64,000 nucleotides of DNA. Source: Ramlibacter albus. GTDB taxonomy: Bacteria; Pseudomonadota; Gammaproteobacteria; Burkholderiales; Burkholderiaceae_C. Each line of letters begins with the position of its first letter. The stretch's first letter is position 1. A model generated the notes under the pieces. It did no database searches and was not told the DNA's origin. It was given only the letters and a program-made list of their open reading frames with translations. The stretch lies in assembly GCF_014297445.1 (NCBI RefSeq), contig NZ_JACORU010000006.1, positions 62,001-126,000 on the forward strand, given 5' to 3'. The translations under genes and the position numbers were made by a program. Shown in pieces: positions 46,243 through 57,268 of this stretch.

Positions 46243-48459
46243 ATGCTGAACGACAAAGAAACTTCCGTCTTCCTCCCCCTTGGGGCCATGCTGCTGTCCG
46301 CCTCGTTCGGCAGCTGGGCGCAGACCACCCCCGCGCCCACCACCCTCAAGCCGGTCATCGTCAGGGACAAGGCCGAAGGCCGGGACTCGATCCGCGCCAC
46401 GGACACCCACATCGGCAAGGGCACGCAGGAGCTGCGCGACATCCCGCAGTCGATCACCGTCATCACCGAGAAGCTGATCGACGACCGCAACCTGGACACG
46501 ATGAAGGACGCGCTGAAGAACAGCGCCGGCATCACGTTCCAGGCGGCCGAGGGCGGCGAGGAGGACATCCGCCTGCGCGGGTTCTCGCTCGCGACCACCG
46601 GGGACATCTTCCTCGACGGCATGCGCGACCCGGCGTTCTACGACCGCGACACCTTCAACAACGACCGCATCGAGGTGCTGCGCGGCTCGGCGTCGATGCT
46701 GTTCGGCCGCGGCTCCACCGGCGGCGCCGTCAACCAGGTGAGCAAGCTGCCGCGCCTGCTGGACGGCCATGAGGTGACCACCACGCTCGGCAACCACCAG
46801 TACAAGCGCATCACGGGCGACTTCAACTGGGTGACCGGCGAGAACCAGGCGCTGCGCGTGAACGCGATGGCGACCAAGGCGGACGACAACGGCACCGGCG
46901 CGAGCATCGACAAGCGCGGCCTCGCCCTCGCCTACCGCTGGGGGATCGGGACGCGCAACGAGTTCCTCGTCAACGGCTACTACCTCGACAACGACAACGG
47001 CCTCAATTACGGCTTGCCTTGGATCCGCCCGACAGCGGCCTCCACTTCGGGCGGCAACACGCCGATTCCCGGCCTCGCGCCGACGACCAACTACGGGCTC
47101 AGCTCAGACCGCAACGACGGCGGGGCCCGCTTCCTCGCCTTCAGCCACGTCCACCGCTTCGACGGCGGCAGCGAGCTGAAGACGCAGGTGCGCAAGGGTG
47201 CGTTCGAGCGGGACCTGCGCGCAGGCGCCGTGCGGTTCGTCGACACGAACACAAGCCTCGCCAACCTCGGCGCAGCCACGCAACTGCGACGCGGCAACAA
47301 CTTCAAGATCCAGGACGTCGACACGCTGCATGCGCAGAGCGACCTGAGCGCGAAGTTCGAAGCGGCCGGGTTCAGGCACGAACTGCAGACCGGCATCGAC
47401 GCCGCTCGCGAAGAGAAAGTCGTGTACATCCCGCGCAGCGCGGCGCAAGGCGGCGTGGACCTCACCAAGCCGCTCACCACGATCGGCATGCCGGGCCCGA
47501 ACGGCTGGGTCGACGAGTCGCGGCGCCTCCTGCGCACGAACAACCAGTTCACCAACAAGGCCTGGGGCGTGTACGCACAGGACCTCGTGCAGGTGGCGCC
47601 GCACTGGAAGCTGCTGGGCGGCCTGCGCTACGACAGCATGGACGGCCGCTACGACCAGTTCAACATCCCCGCCAATGCGCCGGGCCCGCTCTCGACAGTG
47701 AGCTACGAGCAGAAGATTTCCGAGGTGAGCAAGCGTGCAGGCGTGCTGTACCAGCCCGACGACCACCGCTCCTTCCACTTCTCGTGGGGCACGTCGTTCA
47801 ACACGTCCGGCGACTCGTACTCGTACAACGCGCAAAGCGCGAACACGCCCCCCGAGCAGAGCGAGAACCTCGAGCTCGGCGCCAAGTTGGATTCGCAGGA
47901 CAAGCGCTTCTCCTACCGCTTCGCCCTCTTCCATTCGACCAAGAAGAACGAGCGCAACACCGATCCGGACACGGCCGCAACGCGATTGCTGCTCTCGGGC
48001 AAGCGCCACAGCGCCGGCTTCGAGTTCGACATCAGCGGCCGCATCACGCCCCAGTGGGAGGTCTACGGCTCGTACATGTGGATGCCAATCGCGCGTGTCG
48101 ATGAAGCGGCGTCGACGGCCACCACCGTCGGCAACCGCGTCGGCGACCGCCCGGGCCTGAGCCCGCGGCACAGCGGCACTTTCTGGACCACGTACCAGTT
48201 CACGCCGAAGTGGCGGGCCGGCGCGGGCGTCAACTTCCGCAGCCCGCAAGCCCCCGCCGACGTGACCGCTCCGGCGTGGGAAGCGCCCGGCTTCGCGACC
48301 GTGGACCTGATGGCGGAGTACAACATCAACGACACGTTCGCCGTGAAGGGCAACGTGAGCAACCTCGCGGACAAGTACTACGCCGATGCGCTCTACCGCG
48401 GGCACTACGTCCCCGGCGCGGGCCGCCTCGTGCAGGTTTCCCTCACCGCACGGTTCTGA
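46243..48459 (+). CDS. TonB-dependent siderophore receptor
   Basis: 738 residues; a signal-like N-terminus ([18 protein letters not shown]) follows a short MLNDKETSV. Plug domain from the [20 protein letters not shown] segment through [24 protein letters not shown] and [20 protein letters not shown], then a 22-strand-type barrel ending VSLTARF with the C-terminal Phe. The plug resembles catecholate or ferrichrome-type receptors (Fiu/FhuE-like); ligand not certain. Preceded by a Fur-box-like site and followed directly (2 bases) by piuC. Confidence 0.94.
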   Translation: MLNDKETSVFLPLGAMLLSASFGSWAQTTPAPTTLKPVIVRDKAEGRDSIRATDTHIGKGTQELRDIPQSITVITEKLIDDRNLDTMKDALKNSAGITFQAAEGGEEDIRLRGFSLATTGDIFLDGMRDPAFYDRDTFNNDRIEVLRGSASMLFGRGSTGGAVNQVSKLPRLLDGHEVTTTLGNHQYKRITGDFNWVTGENQALRVNAMATKADDNGTGASIDKRGLALAYRWGIGTRNEFLVNGYYLDNDNGLNYGLPWIRPTAASTSGGNTPIPGLAPTTNYGLSSDRNDGGARFLAFSHVHRFDGGSELKTQVRKGAFERDLRAGAVRFVDTNTSLANLGAATQLRRGNNFKIQDVDTLHAQSDLSAKFEAAGFRHELQTGIDAAREEKVVYIPRSAAQGGVDLTKPLTTIGMPGPNGWVDESRRLLRTNNQFTNKAWGVYAQDLVQVAPHWKLLGGLRYDSMDGRYDQFNIPANAPGPLSTVSYEQKISEVSKRAGVLYQPDDHRSFHFSWGTSFNTSGDSYSYNAQSANTPPEQSENLELGAKLDSQDKRFSYRFALFHSTKKNERNTDPDTAATRLLLSGKRHSAGFEFDISGRITPQWEVYGSYMWMPIARVDEAASTATTVGNRVGDRPGLSPRHSGTFWTTYQFTPKWRAGAGVNFRSPQAPADVTAPAWEAPGFATVDLMAEYNINDTFAVKGNVSNLADKYYADALYRGHYVPGAGRLVQVSLTARF

Positions 48460-48461
48460 AG

Positions 48462-49127
48462 ATGATCGTCACCCTCTCTCTCTTCACCCCCGAAGAAGTG
48501 CGCGAAGCGCGCCGCGTGCTCGACGCGGCACCTTGGGCCGAGGGACGGGTGACGGCCGGCTCGCAGGCCGCTCAGGCCAAGAACAACGAGCAGCTGAGCG
48601 CCGACTGTGACGAGTCGCGCTACCTGCAGCAGATGGTCTTGCGCGCGCTCGACCGCGCGCCGCGCTTTCTCGCGGCGGCGCTGCCGCGCAAGGTGTTCCC
48701 GCCGCGCTTCAACCGCTACACCGGTGCGGCCAATGCGTTCGGGCCGCACGTCGACGGCGCGATCCGATTTGCCGAGCAGGGCGTGCGCGTGCGAAGCGAC
48801 CTCTCCTGCACGCTGTTCCTGAGCGAACCGGACGACTACGACGGCGGCGAGCTCGTGACGGGCGGGCAGCGCCTCAAGCTCGCGGCCGGACAGGCGGTGC
48901 TCTACCCCGCCACCACGATCCACGAGGTGACGCCGGTAACACGCGGCGCCCGCATCGCCAGCTTCTTCTGGATCGAGAGCATGGTGCGCAGCCACGAGCA
49001 GCGCGCCCTGCTGCTGGACCTGGACGACGCCCTTACCCGCCTGCGCTCGCGCCACGGCGACGACAGCGACACTGTCGCGCTGACGGGTACCTACCACAAC
49101 CTTCTTCGTATGTGGGCGGATACCTGA
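48462..49127 (+). CDS. piuC: Fe(II)/2-oxoglutarate-dependent dioxygenase, PiuC (PKHD-type)
   Basis: 221 residues beginning [20 protein letters not shown]. Iron ligands in FGPHVDGAI (His, Asp) and [15 protein letters not shown] (His), with the 2-oxoglutarate Arg; [15 protein letters not shown] is typical of PKHD hydroxylases. In Fur regulons it commonly accompanies a TonB-dependent receptor, as here, 2 bases after it. Substrate unknown. Confidence 0.93.
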   Translation: MIVTLSLFTPEEVREARRVLDAAPWAEGRVTAGSQAAQAKNNEQLSADCDESRYLQQMVLRALDRAPRFLAAALPRKVFPPRFNRYTGAANAFGPHVDGAIRFAEQGVRVRSDLSCTLFLSEPDDYDGGELVTGGQRLKLAAGQAVLYPATTIHEVTPVTRGARIASFFWIESMVRSHEQRALLLDLDDALTRLRSRHGDDSDTVALTGTYHNLLRMWADT

Positions 49128-49146
49128 CTTGACGTAGGTCAATACG

Positions 49147-49165
49147 AATGCGAGCAATTCTCATT
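49147..49165. promoter_or_regulatory. Fur-box-like site upstream of bfd-tonB-exbBD
   Basis: AATGCGAGCAATTCTCATT, the same palindromic pattern as the site before the receptor. TATACT, a 5/6 -10 match, follows directly at 49166-49171, and the bfd start is 16 bases past the box, so bound Fur would cover the promoter. Confidence 0.7.
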
Positions 49166-49181
49166 TATACTTGACCCCATC

Positions 49182-49406
49182 ATGATCGTTTGCGTCTGCC
49201 GCCGAGTGTCCGACCGCGAGATCGCCCGCCACGCCCGGGCGGGGATGTCGTTCGACGACATCCAGTTCGAGCTGGGCGTGGCCACGCAGTGCGGCCAGTG
49301 CGAAGGCTGCGCCCGAGAGATCGTCGACCAGTGCTGCTCGTCGCAGCCGGTGGCCGCCATCCGTGACGGCGTCGCCACGCGTACGGACGTTTCCCCCGCC
49401 GCCTGA
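49182..49406 (+). CDS. bfd: Bacterioferritin-associated ferredoxin
   Basis: 74 residues beginning [20 protein letters not shown]. [2Fe-2S] ligands fit C4, C6, C37 and C40 (CVC and QCGQC); more Cys follow (C43, C51, C52). Bfd reduces ferritin iron so that it can leave Bfr. First gene of a short operon with tonB-exbB-exbD, under the second Fur-box-like site. Confidence 0.93.
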   Translation: MIVCVCRRVSDREIARHARAGMSFDDIQFELGVATQCGQCEGCAREIVDQCCSSQPVAAIRDGVATRTDVSPAA

Positions 49407-49417
49407 CAATCGCTTCC

Positions 49418-50068
49418 GTGAACGCGTCGAACCGCAATCTGTGGATCGCGGGCGGTGTGCTCGTCTTCCATGCCGCGGCACTCTGGGCCTTGCAGAGCGG
49501 CCTGGTGCGGCGCGCCGTCGAAGTGATCGTGCCCGTGAGCGTGCTCGCGGAGATGGTCACGCCGCCCGCGCCGCAGCCCGAGCCACCGAAGCCGCCCACC
49601 CCCGTGCTGCGGCAGCCGCACCCCGCGAAGCCGTCCCTGCCCCCAGCACCCCAGCCCGTGGCTCGCATCGACGCCGCGCCCTCGCCCAACGCGCCCACCG
49701 GCGTCGCCGAGCCGCAGCCGCCCGCGCCGCCGATTGCCGCGCCTGTGGCCGCCGCGCCCGTGGCGGCTCCACCCGCGCCGCCACGCATCGAGCTGCCGTC
49801 GAGCGACGCCGACTACCTGCACAACCCCAAGCCCGCCTACCCCGCCATGAGCAAGCGCATGGGCGAGCAAGGCAAGGTGCTGGTGCGCGTGCTGATCGGC
49901 GCCGACGGTTCGCTGATCGAAGCCGCGATCACGCAGTCCAGCGGCTACGAGCGCCTCGACCAGGCCGCGCTGTCCGCGGTGCGCCAGTGGCGCTTCGTGC
50001 CCGGCAAGCGCAATGGCGTTGCCGTGCAGATGGCGCACCAGGTCCCCATCAATTTCGTTCTCGAGTAA
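49418..50068 (+). CDS. tonB: Energy transducer TonB
   Basis: 216 residues from a GTG start. A single N-terminal membrane helix ([18 protein letters not shown]), a long Pro/Ala/Lys linker (about 50-125, [18 protein letters not shown]) that spans the periplasm, and the C-terminal domain with [40 protein letters not shown] and an end at PINFVLE. Transmits the ExbBD-driven force to outer-membrane receptors. Confidence 0.95.
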   Translation: MNASNRNLWIAGGVLVFHAAALWALQSGLVRRAVEVIVPVSVLAEMVTPPAPQPEPPKPPTPVLRQPHPAKPSLPPAPQPVARIDAAPSPNAPTGVAEPQPPAPPIAAPVAAAPVAAPPAPPRIELPSSDADYLHNPKPAYPAMSKRMGEQGKVLVRVLIGADGSLIEAAITQSSGYERLDQAALSAVRQWRFVPGKRNGVAVQMAHQVPINFVLE

Positions 50069-50079
50069 GAGGCAAACCC

Positions 50080-50793
50080 ATGGAATCCGATTTCGGTCTC
50101 GTCCACCTGTGGTCGCAAGGCGACCTCGTCACCCGCGCGGTCGCGGTGCTGCTGCTCGGCATGTCCTTCGCGTCGTGGATGGTGATCATCGTGAAGGCGC
50201 TGGACCTGCGCCGCTACGCCGCGCAGGCCAGGCACATCGAGAGCTTCTGGCATGCGAGCGATTTCGCCGACGGCCTGAACAAGCTCGGCACCGACCCCTC
50301 CAACCCCTACCGCGCACTCGCACTCGAAGGCCGCGAGGCCGCCGCGCACCGCAACGCGCAGCCGCAGCTGCACGACTCCATCGACCCGAGCGACTGGCTC
50401 ACGCGCGCCCTGCGCAACGGCATCGACGAAGCGACGGCCCGCCTGCAATCGGGACTGGCCGTCCTCGCCTCGGTCGGCTCCACCGCGCCTTTCGTGGGCC
50501 TGTTCGGCACCGTGTGGGGCATCTATCACGCGCTGCTGTCCATCGGCACGGCCGGCCAGGCCACCATCGACAAGGTCGCCGGCCCGATCGGCGAGGCGCT
50601 GGTGATGACCGCACTGGGCCTTGCGGTCGCCATCCCCGCCGTGCTCGGCTACAACGCGCTCGTGCGCGGCAACAAGGCGGTCATCGCCAAGCTCAACCGC
50701 TTCGCCCACGACCTGCACGCCTACTTCGTCACCGGCGCCCGCATCTCGCCGGGCGCCGGCCGCAACGTCGTGCCCCTGAAGAAGGACGCCTGA
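50080..50793 (+). CDS. exbB: Biopolymer transport protein ExbB (MotA/TolQ/ExbB family)
   Basis: 237 residues from MESDFGLVHLWSQGDLVTRA. Three membrane helices: AVAVLLLGMSFASWMVIIVK, the APFVGLFGTVWGIYHALLSI segment and VMTALGLAVAIPAVLGYNAL. The GTVWGI motif is characteristic. Forms the pentameric channel with ExbD. The open frame continues upstream but without homology. 11 bases after tonB. Confidence 0.95.
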   Translation: MESDFGLVHLWSQGDLVTRAVAVLLLGMSFASWMVIIVKALDLRRYAAQARHIESFWHASDFADGLNKLGTDPSNPYRALALEGREAAAHRNAQPQLHDSIDPSDWLTRALRNGIDEATARLQSGLAVLASVGSTAPFVGLFGTVWGIYHALLSIGTAGQATIDKVAGPIGEALVMTALGLAVAIPAVLGYNALVRGNKAVIAKLNRFAHDLHAYFVTGARISPGAGRNVVPLKKDA

Positions 50794-50794
50794 C

Positions 50795-51205
<411 letters not shown>

Positions 51206-51208
51206 CCC

Positions 51209-51616
51209 TCAAAGCCCGATGGCGGCGATGCCCGCGCGCGCGATCTGCGCGTCCTCGGCCGACTTGACGCCGCTCACGCCCACGGCGCCGAGGCACTGGC
51301 CGTCCTTCAGGATCGGCACGCCGCCTTCGAGCAGCGCCTCCAGGCCCGGCGCGCTGAGGAACGACACGCGCCCGCCGTTGATCATTTCCTCGTAGAGCCG
51401 GCTCTCGCGCTTGCCCAGCGCGGCGGTGCGGGCCTTGCCGGGGGCGATCTGCGCCGAGATCGGCGCGGCGCCGTCCAGGCGCTGCAGCCACAGGAGGTGC
51501 CCGCCGTCGTCCACGATGGCGATGCTCACGGCCCACTGGTTCTTGGCGGCTTCCGCTTCGGCGGCGGCGGCGATCGCCTTGGCGTCGGCGAGTTCGAGGA
51601 AGGGTTTGGATTTCAT
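51209..51616 (-). CDS. GlcG/HbpS-like protein
   Basis: 135 residues from MKSKPFLELADAKAIAAAAE (an ATG four codons earlier is possible). The GlcG/HbpS pattern is visible: VSIAIVDDGGHLLWLQRLDG, APGKARTAALGKRESRLYEE, GGVPILKDGQCLGAVGVSGV. Some members bind heme. No signal peptide is visible. It lies convergent with exbD, 3 bases away, outside the Fur-linked operon, so a link to iron is only suggested by location. Confidence 0.9.
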   Translation of the reverse strand: MKSKPFLELADAKAIAAAAEAEAAKNQWAVSIAIVDDGGHLLWLQRLDGAAPISAQIAPGKARTAALGKRESRLYEEMINGGRVSFLSAPGLEALLEGGVPILKDGQCLGAVGVSGVKSAEDAQIARAGIAAIGL

Positions 51617-51708
51617 GGGCGCAAGCATACCGCCCGGCCATTGACGCGCCGCCCTTGAACCAACCTAGAATGCGCGCATCTAATGGCTCACAGCCCAGGA
51701 GACCCCCG

Positions 51709-52404
51709 ATGAACGACATCCAGACCGCCTACCCCGCTGGTTACGACGGTTCCGTCGTCACCACCGCCGAAGAGCGCAACCGCGTCCTTCGCAACACCTA
51801 CTGGCTGCTCGCCCTGAGCCTGCTGCCCACGGTCCTGGGCGCCTGGCTGGGCGTCGCCACCGGCATCACCCGCGGCTTGTCCGGCGGGCTCGGCCTCGTC
51901 GTGTTCCTGGGCGGCGCGTTCGCCTTCATGTTCGCGATCGAGAAGACCAAGAACTCCGCGGCCGGCGTCGCCGTGCTGCTGGCCTTCACCTTCTTCATGG
52001 GCCTGATGCTCTCGCGCCTGCTCGCGATGATCCTGTCGATGAAGACCGGCACCGGCATCGTCATGACGGCGTTCGGCGGCACCGCGGCGGTGTTCGCGGT
52101 CATGGCAACGCTGTCGACGGTGATCAAGCGCGACCTGTCCGGCATGGGCAAGTGGCTGTTCGCCGGCGCGCTGGTGATCATGGTCGGCTCGATCATCAAC
52201 GTGTTCGTCGGTTCGGGCACCGGCATGCTGGTGATCAGCACGCTGTGCATCGGCCTGTTCAGCATGTACATGCTGTACGACCTGAAGCAGATCATCGACG
52301 GCGGCGAGACCAACTACATCTCCGCCACGCTGGCGCTCTACCTGGACATCTTCAACGTGTTCCAGAGCCTGCTGGTGCTGCTGGGAATAGGCGGCGACGA
52401 TTGA
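51709..52404 (+). CDS. Bax inhibitor-1/YccA family membrane protein
   Basis: 231 residues with CAGGAG upstream. Seven hydrophobic helices (YWLLALSLLPTVLGAWLGVA, GLGLVVFLGGAFAFMFAIEK, a VLLAFTFFMGLML helix, and LYLDIFNVFQSLLVLLGI at the end) and the MLYDLKQIIDGG motif with its Asp. Related to E. coli YccA, a modulator of FtsH. A strong terminator follows directly. Confidence 0.95.
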   Translation: MNDIQTAYPAGYDGSVVTTAEERNRVLRNTYWLLALSLLPTVLGAWLGVATGITRGLSGGLGLVVFLGGAFAFMFAIEKTKNSAAGVAVLLAFTFFMGLMLSRLLAMILSMKTGTGIVMTAFGGTAAVFAVMATLSTVIKRDLSGMGKWLFAGALVIMVGSIINVFVGSGTGMLVISTLCIGLFSMYMLYDLKQIIDGGETNYISATLALYLDIFNVFQSLLVLLGIGGDD

Positions 52405-52407
52405 GAA

Positions 52408-52433
52408 CAAACGGGGCTTCGGCCCCGTTTTTC
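52408..52433 (+). terminator. Bidirectional terminator between the BI-1 and rlmD genes
   Basis: AAACGGGGC and GCCCCGTTT pair over 9 bases around TTCG, a stable UUCG tetraloop, followed by T on the plus strand and a GTTTG stretch on the minus strand. It lies in the 27-base gap between the two convergent stops. Confidence 0.9.
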
Positions 52434-53790
52434 ATGGGAGGTCGAAAACGGCCATCGACTCCACGTGCGCGGTGTGCGGGAACATGTTGACCACCCCGGC
52501 GGCCGTGCATTGGTAGCCGGCCTGGTGCACCAGCAGGCCCGCATCGCGCGCGAGGGTGGCCGGGTTGCAGCTGACATAGACGATCCGCTTCGGCGGCTTC
52601 CAGGCACCGCGCAAAGCGGGGTTCTGGTGAAGGTCCGCAAGCGCCTTCGACAACGCGAAGGCCCCTTCGCGCGGCGGGTCCACCAGCCAGCGCCGCGCCG
52701 TGCCGTCCTGCACGAGCTGCTCCGTCGTCATCTCGAACAGGTTCCGCGCGAGGAACTTGGTCGGCGCCAGCCGCGCATCGGTGTTGTTCAGCGCGTAGTT
52801 CTCGCGCGAACGCGCGACCAGCGCCTCGCTGCCCTCGATGCCCAGCACCTCGCCGGCGCGCGTTGCTAGCGGCAGCGTGAAATTCCCGAGGCCGCAGAAC
52901 CAGTCGATGATGCGTTCGCCGCGCTGCGGGTCGAGCAGGCGGATTGCCCGGCCGACGAGCACGCGGTTGATGTGCGGGTTGACCTGCGTGAAGTCGGTCG
53001 GGCGGAAAGGCATGGTGATGCCGAATTCCGGCAGCGCGTAGTCCAGCTGCGGGCCCACTTCGTCCAGCAACTTCACGGTGTCCGGCCCCTTGGGCTGCAG
53101 CCACCACTGCACGCCGGGATGGTCCGCCGCGAACTGCCGCAGCTTCGCGAGGTCGCCCGCCGACAGCGGCCCGAGGTGCCGCAGCACCAGCGCCGTCACC
53201 GTATCTCCCACCGCCAGCTCGATCTGCGGACAGGTTTCGATGGCCTCCATCGACTCGATCAAGGCGCGCAAGGGCATCAACAAGTCGCTCACGTGCGGCG
53301 GCACCACATGGCATTCGCGGATGTCGGCCACGTAGCGGCTCTTGCGCTCGTGGAACCCGACCAGCACCGTGCCCTTCTTGCGCACGTGGCGCACCGAGAA
53401 ACGCGCGCGCCAGCGGTAGCCCCAGGGCGGGCCTTCGATGGGCCGCAGGATCGTCTGCGGCTTCACCTTGGCGAGGTGCCAGAGGTCGTCCTCCAGCACG
53501 CGCTGCTTGACGGCCACCTGCGCGGCCGCATCGAGGTGCTGCATCTTGCAGCCGCCGCACGCGCCTTCGTGCAGCCCGAAGTGCGGGCACCGCGGCCGCA
53601 CGCGCAGCGAAGACTCGCGATGCACCTCGACGAGGTTGGCCTGCTCCCAGTTGTTCTTCCTGCGCTTCACTTCCGCGGAAACGATCTCGCCCGGCAGCGC
53701 GCCGTCGATGAACACGACCTTGCCGTCCTCGCGGCGCGCGACGCCCTGCGCCTCGATGTCGAGGGCATCGACTTTCAACCTGTCACTCAT
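52432..53790 (-). CDS. rlmD: 23S rRNA (uracil-5-)-methyltransferase RlmD
   Basis: 452 residues. TRAM domain at the N-terminus, iron-sulfur cysteines in [23 protein letters not shown] fold with [20 protein letters not shown], motif [18 protein letters not shown] and the catalytic Cys in [16 protein letters not shown]. Methylates U1939 of 23S rRNA (E. coli numbering, family knowledge). Terminal gene of the surE-rpoS chain, 13 bases after the exonuclease. Confidence 0.93.
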   Translation of the reverse strand: MSDRLKVDALDIEAQGVARREDGKVVFIDGALPGEIVSAEVKRRKNNWEQANLVEVHRESSLRVRPRCPHFGLHEGACGGCKMQHLDAAAQVAVKQRVLEDDLWHLAKVKPQTILRPIEGPPWGYRWRARFSVRHVRKKGTVLVGFHERKSRYVADIRECHVVPPHVSDLLMPLRALIESMEAIETCPQIELAVGDTVTALVLRHLGPLSAGDLAKLRQFAADHPGVQWWLQPKGPDTVKLLDEVGPQLDYALPEFGITMPFRPTDFTQVNPHINRVLVGRAIRLLDPQRGERIIDWFCGLGNFTLPLATRAGEVLGIEGSEALVARSRENYALNNTDARLAPTKFLARNLFEMTTEQLVQDGTARRWLVDPPREGAFALSKALADLHQNPALRGAWKPPKRIVYVSCNPATLARDAGLLVHQAGYQCTAAGVVNMFPHTAHVESMAVFDLP

Positions 53791-53803
53791 GGCGTGGATT
53801 GTG

Positions 53804-54589
53804 TCAGGCCCAGGCGGCCAGGTATTCGTGCCAGTGCGGCTCGGTGCCCGACAGGTCGCGCAGCGCCTGCTTCACGAACTCGACCTCCTGGTCGTACTCG
53901 GCCTCGGTGAAGCCGCCGCGCATCTTCTGGAAGCGGCAGTACACGAGGTAGGTGTTCATCACGTCCGTTTCGCAGTAGCGGCGGATGTCCTCCAGCTTGC
54001 CTTCGAGGAAAGCCGGCCACACCTGCGAGCCGTCCATGCCCAGCTTGCCCGGGAAGCCGCACAGCTTGGCCATCGCGTCCAGCGGCGCATTGGCGCGCGG
54101 CTGGTACATCGCCAGCAGGTCCATCAGGTCGAGGTGGCGGTTGTGGTAGCGGCTGATGTAGTTGTTGTACTTGTACTCGCGGTCGTCCTCGCCCATGTCC
54201 CAGTACTTGGACGCGACCACGCCGTGGCGCAGGCCCCGGTAGTGCAGCACCGGCAGGTCGAAGCCGCCGCCGTTCCAGCTCACGAGCTGCGGCGTCTTCT
54301 GCTCGATCGTCTTGAAGAAGTTCTGGACGATGCGGCCTTCGCTCAGGCCGTCGCGGTCCACGAAGGAGTGCACGCGCAGGCCCTCGGCATTGCGGAACAC
54401 GCAGCTGATCACCAGCACGCGCTGCAGGTAGTGCGGCAGGAAGTCGGACTGGCCCGCGTCCTTGCGCTCCTGCTGCCACGCGGCGAAGCATTCGTTGTCC
54501 GAAGTCTCGGGCGCCATGTTGCGCAACGCGCGCAGCCCCGCGATGTCCGGAATCGATTCGATATCGAAGACGAGAACCGGCCAGCTCAA
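53804..54589 (-). CDS. 3'-5' exonuclease, PolB-related (DNA_pol_B_exo2)
   Basis: 261 residues from a TTG start which overlaps the rpoS TGA (TTGA). Metal-binding Exo motifs are present: [27 protein letters not shown] and [14 protein letters not shown]. Predicted to be a stand-alone exonuclease of the PolB proofreading type. Placed between rpoS and rlmD. Confidence 0.9.
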   Translation of the reverse strand: MSWPVLVFDIESIPDIAGLRALRNMAPETSDNECFAAWQQERKDAGQSDFLPHYLQRVLVISCVFRNAEGLRVHSFVDRDGLSEGRIVQNFFKTIEQKTPQLVSWNGGGFDLPVLHYRGLRHGVVASKYWDMGEDDREYKYNNYISRYHNRHLDLMDLLAMYQPRANAPLDAMAKLCGFPGKLGMDGSQVWPAFLEGKLEDIRRYCETDVMNTYLVYCRFQKMRGGFTEAEYDQEVEFVKQALRDLSGTEPHWHEYLAAWA

Positions 54590-55620
54590 AAGAGCGCTTC
54601 TTTCGAGATGCCGCTGCGCACCATGTGCCGCTTGAGTTTCAGCAAGGCCTCGTTCTGGATCTGGCGCACGCGCTCGCGCGTCAGGCCGAGGCGGTCGCTC
54701 AGCACCTCAAGGGTCTCCGGCTCCCGGTCGTGCAGGCCGAAACGGCCTTCCAGCACTTCCTTCTCGCGCGTCGACAGCGCGTCGATCCAGCTGTTCAGCA
54801 GGCGCTCCACTTCGTGGTTCTGCGTGACGCCGGTGGGGTCGACGGCCAGTTCGTCGGCCATCATGTCGCCCAGCGTGTGGTCGTCGTCCGAACGCTCGAT
54901 CGCCGCATCCAGCGACTTGGGCGTCTCGGCCATCGCGAGCAACTGCGCGACTTCGTGCACGTCGCGGCCCAGCAGCGCGGCGACGTCTTCCACGCGCACG
55001 CCCTCGCCTTCGCGGTTGCCGCGCGCGGCCATGAAGACGGGGTCGTTCTCCAGCGTGCGGCGTGCGCGCAGCACCTGCTGCAGCTCGCGCACCACGTGCA
55101 CCGGCAGGCGGATCACGCGGCCCTGGTTCATCACGGCGCGCTCGACAGCCTGGCGGATCCACCACGTCGCATAGGTCGAGAAGCGGAAGCCGCGCTCGGG
55201 CTCGAACTTGTCGATCGCGTGCATCAGCCCGAGGTTGCCTTCTTCGATGAGGTCCGACAACGGCACGCCTCGCCCGAGGTAGCCCTTCGCGATGCTCACC
55301 ACGAGGCGCAGGTTGTGCTCGATCATCGACTGGCGCGCGGCGAAGTCGCCCGCGCGCGCGCGCGTCGCCGTTTCGAATTCCTCTTCGGCGGTGAACAGCT
55401 CGGTGCGCCGCACCTCGCGCAGGTAGAGCGTGAGCGTGTCGCTCGACTCGCCGGCGATCTCCTGCGGGATCTCGCGCAGCTGCTTCTCGGGCACTTCCTC
55501 CCCGGCGGGCTCGGCGGATTCGGCGGACCCGGCGGATTCGACGGTCTCGATCGGCGGCACGAGCGCGTCGTCGCCGGCGCCAGCAGGCGTCGGCAAGCCG
55601 TGCCCGTTGCGGCGCTTCAT
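54586..55620 (-). CDS. rpoS: RNA polymerase sigma factor RpoS
   Basis: 344 residues from [20 protein letters not shown]. Region 1.2 ([20 protein letters not shown]), region 2 ([20 protein letters not shown], then [20 protein letters not shown]), region 3 and region 4 ([20 protein letters not shown]). The N-terminal 60 residues are Pro/Glu/Ala-rich, longer than in E. coli. Stationary-phase and stress sigma factor. The start is 2 bases after the nlpD stop. Confidence 0.97.
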   Translation of the reverse strand: MKRRNGHGLPTPAGAGDDALVPPIETVESAGSAESAEPAGEEVPEKQLREIPQEIAGESSDTLTLYLREVRRTELFTAEEEFETATRARAGDFAARQSMIEHNLRLVVSIAKGYLGRGVPLSDLIEEGNLGLMHAIDKFEPERGFRFSTYATWWIRQAVERAVMNQGRVIRLPVHVVRELQQVLRARRTLENDPVFMAARGNREGEGVRVEDVAALLGRDVHEVAQLLAMAETPKSLDAAIERSDDDHTLGDMMADELAVDPTGVTQNHEVERLLNSWIDALSTREKEVLEGRFGLHDREPETLEVLSDRLGLTRERVRQIQNEALLKLKRHMVRSGISKEALF

Positions 55621-55622
55621 GG

Positions 55623-56507
55623 CTACCTCGGCGGCAGGAACTTGGCGGGGTCGACCGGCTTGCCTTGCCGGCGGATCTCGAAATGCAGCTTCACGCGGTC
55701 GGCATCGGAATTGCCCATCTCCGCGATCTTCTGCCCCTTGCGAACGCTCTGGTCCTCCTTCACCAGCAGCGCCTGGTTGTGCGCGTAGGCGGTGAGGTAA
55801 GTGTTGTTGTGCTTCAGGATGATCAGGTTGCCGTAGCCGCGCAGGCCCGCGCCGGCATAGACCACACGCCCATCGGCGGCGGCGAAGATGGGGTCGCCCG
55901 CCTTGCCACCGATGTCGAGGCCCTTGTTCTTCTCTTCGTCGAAGCCCGCGATGACGTGATCGTTGGCGCCGGTGGGCCACATCCACGACACGCTTTCGTC
56001 GCCGGGCGCGACCGGCGGCGTGTTCACGGGCGGCAGCGTCGGCGAGGAAGCGGCTCGCGGCGCGCTGGCCGATGCGACAGCGGACGATGCAGCCGGCGCA
56101 GGCGGCGTGACAGGGCGCACGCCCGCATCGAGCGGCTGCTGCCCCGGCGGTGCAACGCGGATCACCTGCCCCACCTCGATGACGTTGGGGTTGTCCAGGT
56201 TGTTCCAGCGCGCGACGTCGCGCCAGTTCTGGCCGTTGTCCAGCGCGATGCGGATGAGCGTGTCGCCGGGCTTCACCGTGTAGTAACCGGCCTTGCCTGC
56301 GTTCTCGGCGCCGGGCAGTACCTTCGGTGCTTCGGGCGCCGGCGCAGGTGCGACAACAGTGGCGCGCGCAGTGGGGCTGCGGTCCACCACCGGCGCGGGT
56401 GCGCGCTGCGGCGACGAGCACGCCGCGAGCAGCACAGCTGCGGCCACTGCGACAGAACCCTTCGTTGCGTCCACGAGCAACGCGTGCATCTTGTTCGTTT
56501 GCGTCAT
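55623..56507 (-). CDS. nlpD: NlpD-type LysM/M23 lipoprotein, predicted inactive activator
   Basis: 294 residues; lipobox LLAAC after VAVAAAV, LysM near residues 73-120 ([20 protein letters not shown]), a Pro/Ala-rich linker, and an M23 domain (about 170-294). The first zinc-binding position reads NKGLDIGG, where active M23 enzymes have H-x-x-x-D; later YAHN and [20 protein letters not shown] remain. As in E. coli NlpD the domain should activate an amidase and not cut peptidoglycan itself. Overlaps pcm by four bases. Confidence 0.93.
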   Translation of the reverse strand: MTQTNKMHALLVDATKGSVAVAAAVLLAACSSPQRAPAPVVDRSPTARATVVAPAPAPEAPKVLPGAENAGKAGYYTVKPGDTLIRIALDNGQNWRDVARWNNLDNPNVIEVGQVIRVAPPGQQPLDAGVRPVTPPAPAASSAVASASAPRAASSPTLPPVNTPPVAPGDESVSWMWPTGANDHVIAGFDEEKNKGLDIGGKAGDPIFAAADGRVVYAGAGLRGYGNLIILKHNNTYLTAYAHNQALLVKEDQSVRKGQKIAEMGNSDADRVKLHFEIRRQGKPVDPAKFLPPR

Positions 56508-57268
56508 GCGATGCCCGATTTTAGGGGGACAAAGTGAACCGTCTCAAGAACAGTTTGTTTCACGCGCCCATTTGTTTTTTCGAGCACGACCAGCGACTGC
56601 CGCCCGTCCGCCAGCGCCATCGGTGCGACGATGCGCGCGCCTTCCGCAAGCTGATCAATCCACGTGCCCGGCACAGCCTCGCCGCCGGCCGCCGCGATGA
56701 TGCCCGCATACGGCGCGCCTTTCGGATAACCGGCCATCCCATCGCCGAAAAGAAGGTGCACATTGGCAAGGCGCAGCGGCCGCAGGTTGTCACGCGCCTT
56801 GTCGTGCAGGCCGCGCAAGCGCTCGACGCTGTACACCTCGTTCGCGACACACGCCAGTACCGCGGCCTGGTAGCCGCAGCCCGTGCCGACTTCCAGCACG
56901 CGGCCGAGCCGCCCGTTCGCGTCGCGGCGGCCGCCCAGCAGCAATTCGATCATGCGCGCGACCACGCTCGGCTTGGAGATCGTCTGGCCGAGCCCGATCG
57001 GCAGGCTCGTGTCCTCATAGGCCTGGTTCACGAGCGCGGTGTCGACGAAACGATGGCGTTCCACCGTGCCCATCGCGGCGAGCACTGCGGGGTCCGCGAT
57101 GCCTTCCTGCGCGAGCTTGCGCACCATTCGAGCGCGCACCGCGCTCGAATCCATGCCAAGACCCTGGGGCGCAACCGGTGGCGTGGGTCCGCGCTTGGCC
57201 GCAGCCTTGGCAGCAGGTGCTGCCGGCGACAGGTCGAGCCGCGCCGGAAAGCCGGGCCTGCGCGTCAC
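56504..57268 (-). CDS. pcm: Protein-L-isoaspartate O-methyltransferase
   Basis: 254 residues from a GTG that overlaps the surE stop (GTGA). A basic, Pro/Ala-rich N-terminus ([20 protein letters not shown]) precedes the core, which has [20 protein letters not shown], the SAM motif [34 protein letters not shown]. Repairs isoaspartyl damage in ageing proteins, in keeping with its stationary-phase neighbours. A later ATG ([10 protein letters not shown]) is possible. Confidence 0.93.
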   Translation of the reverse strand: MTRRPGFPARLDLSPAAPAAKAAAKRGPTPPVAPQGLGMDSSAVRARMVRKLAQEGIADPAVLAAMGTVERHRFVDTALVNQAYEDTSLPIGLGQTISKPSVVARMIELLLGGRRDANGRLGRVLEVGTGCGYQAAVLACVANEVYSVERLRGLHDKARDNLRPLRLANVHLLFGDGMAGYPKGAPYAGIIAAAGGEAVPGTWIDQLAEGARIVAPMALADGRQSLVVLEKTNGRVKQTVLETVHFVPLKSGIA

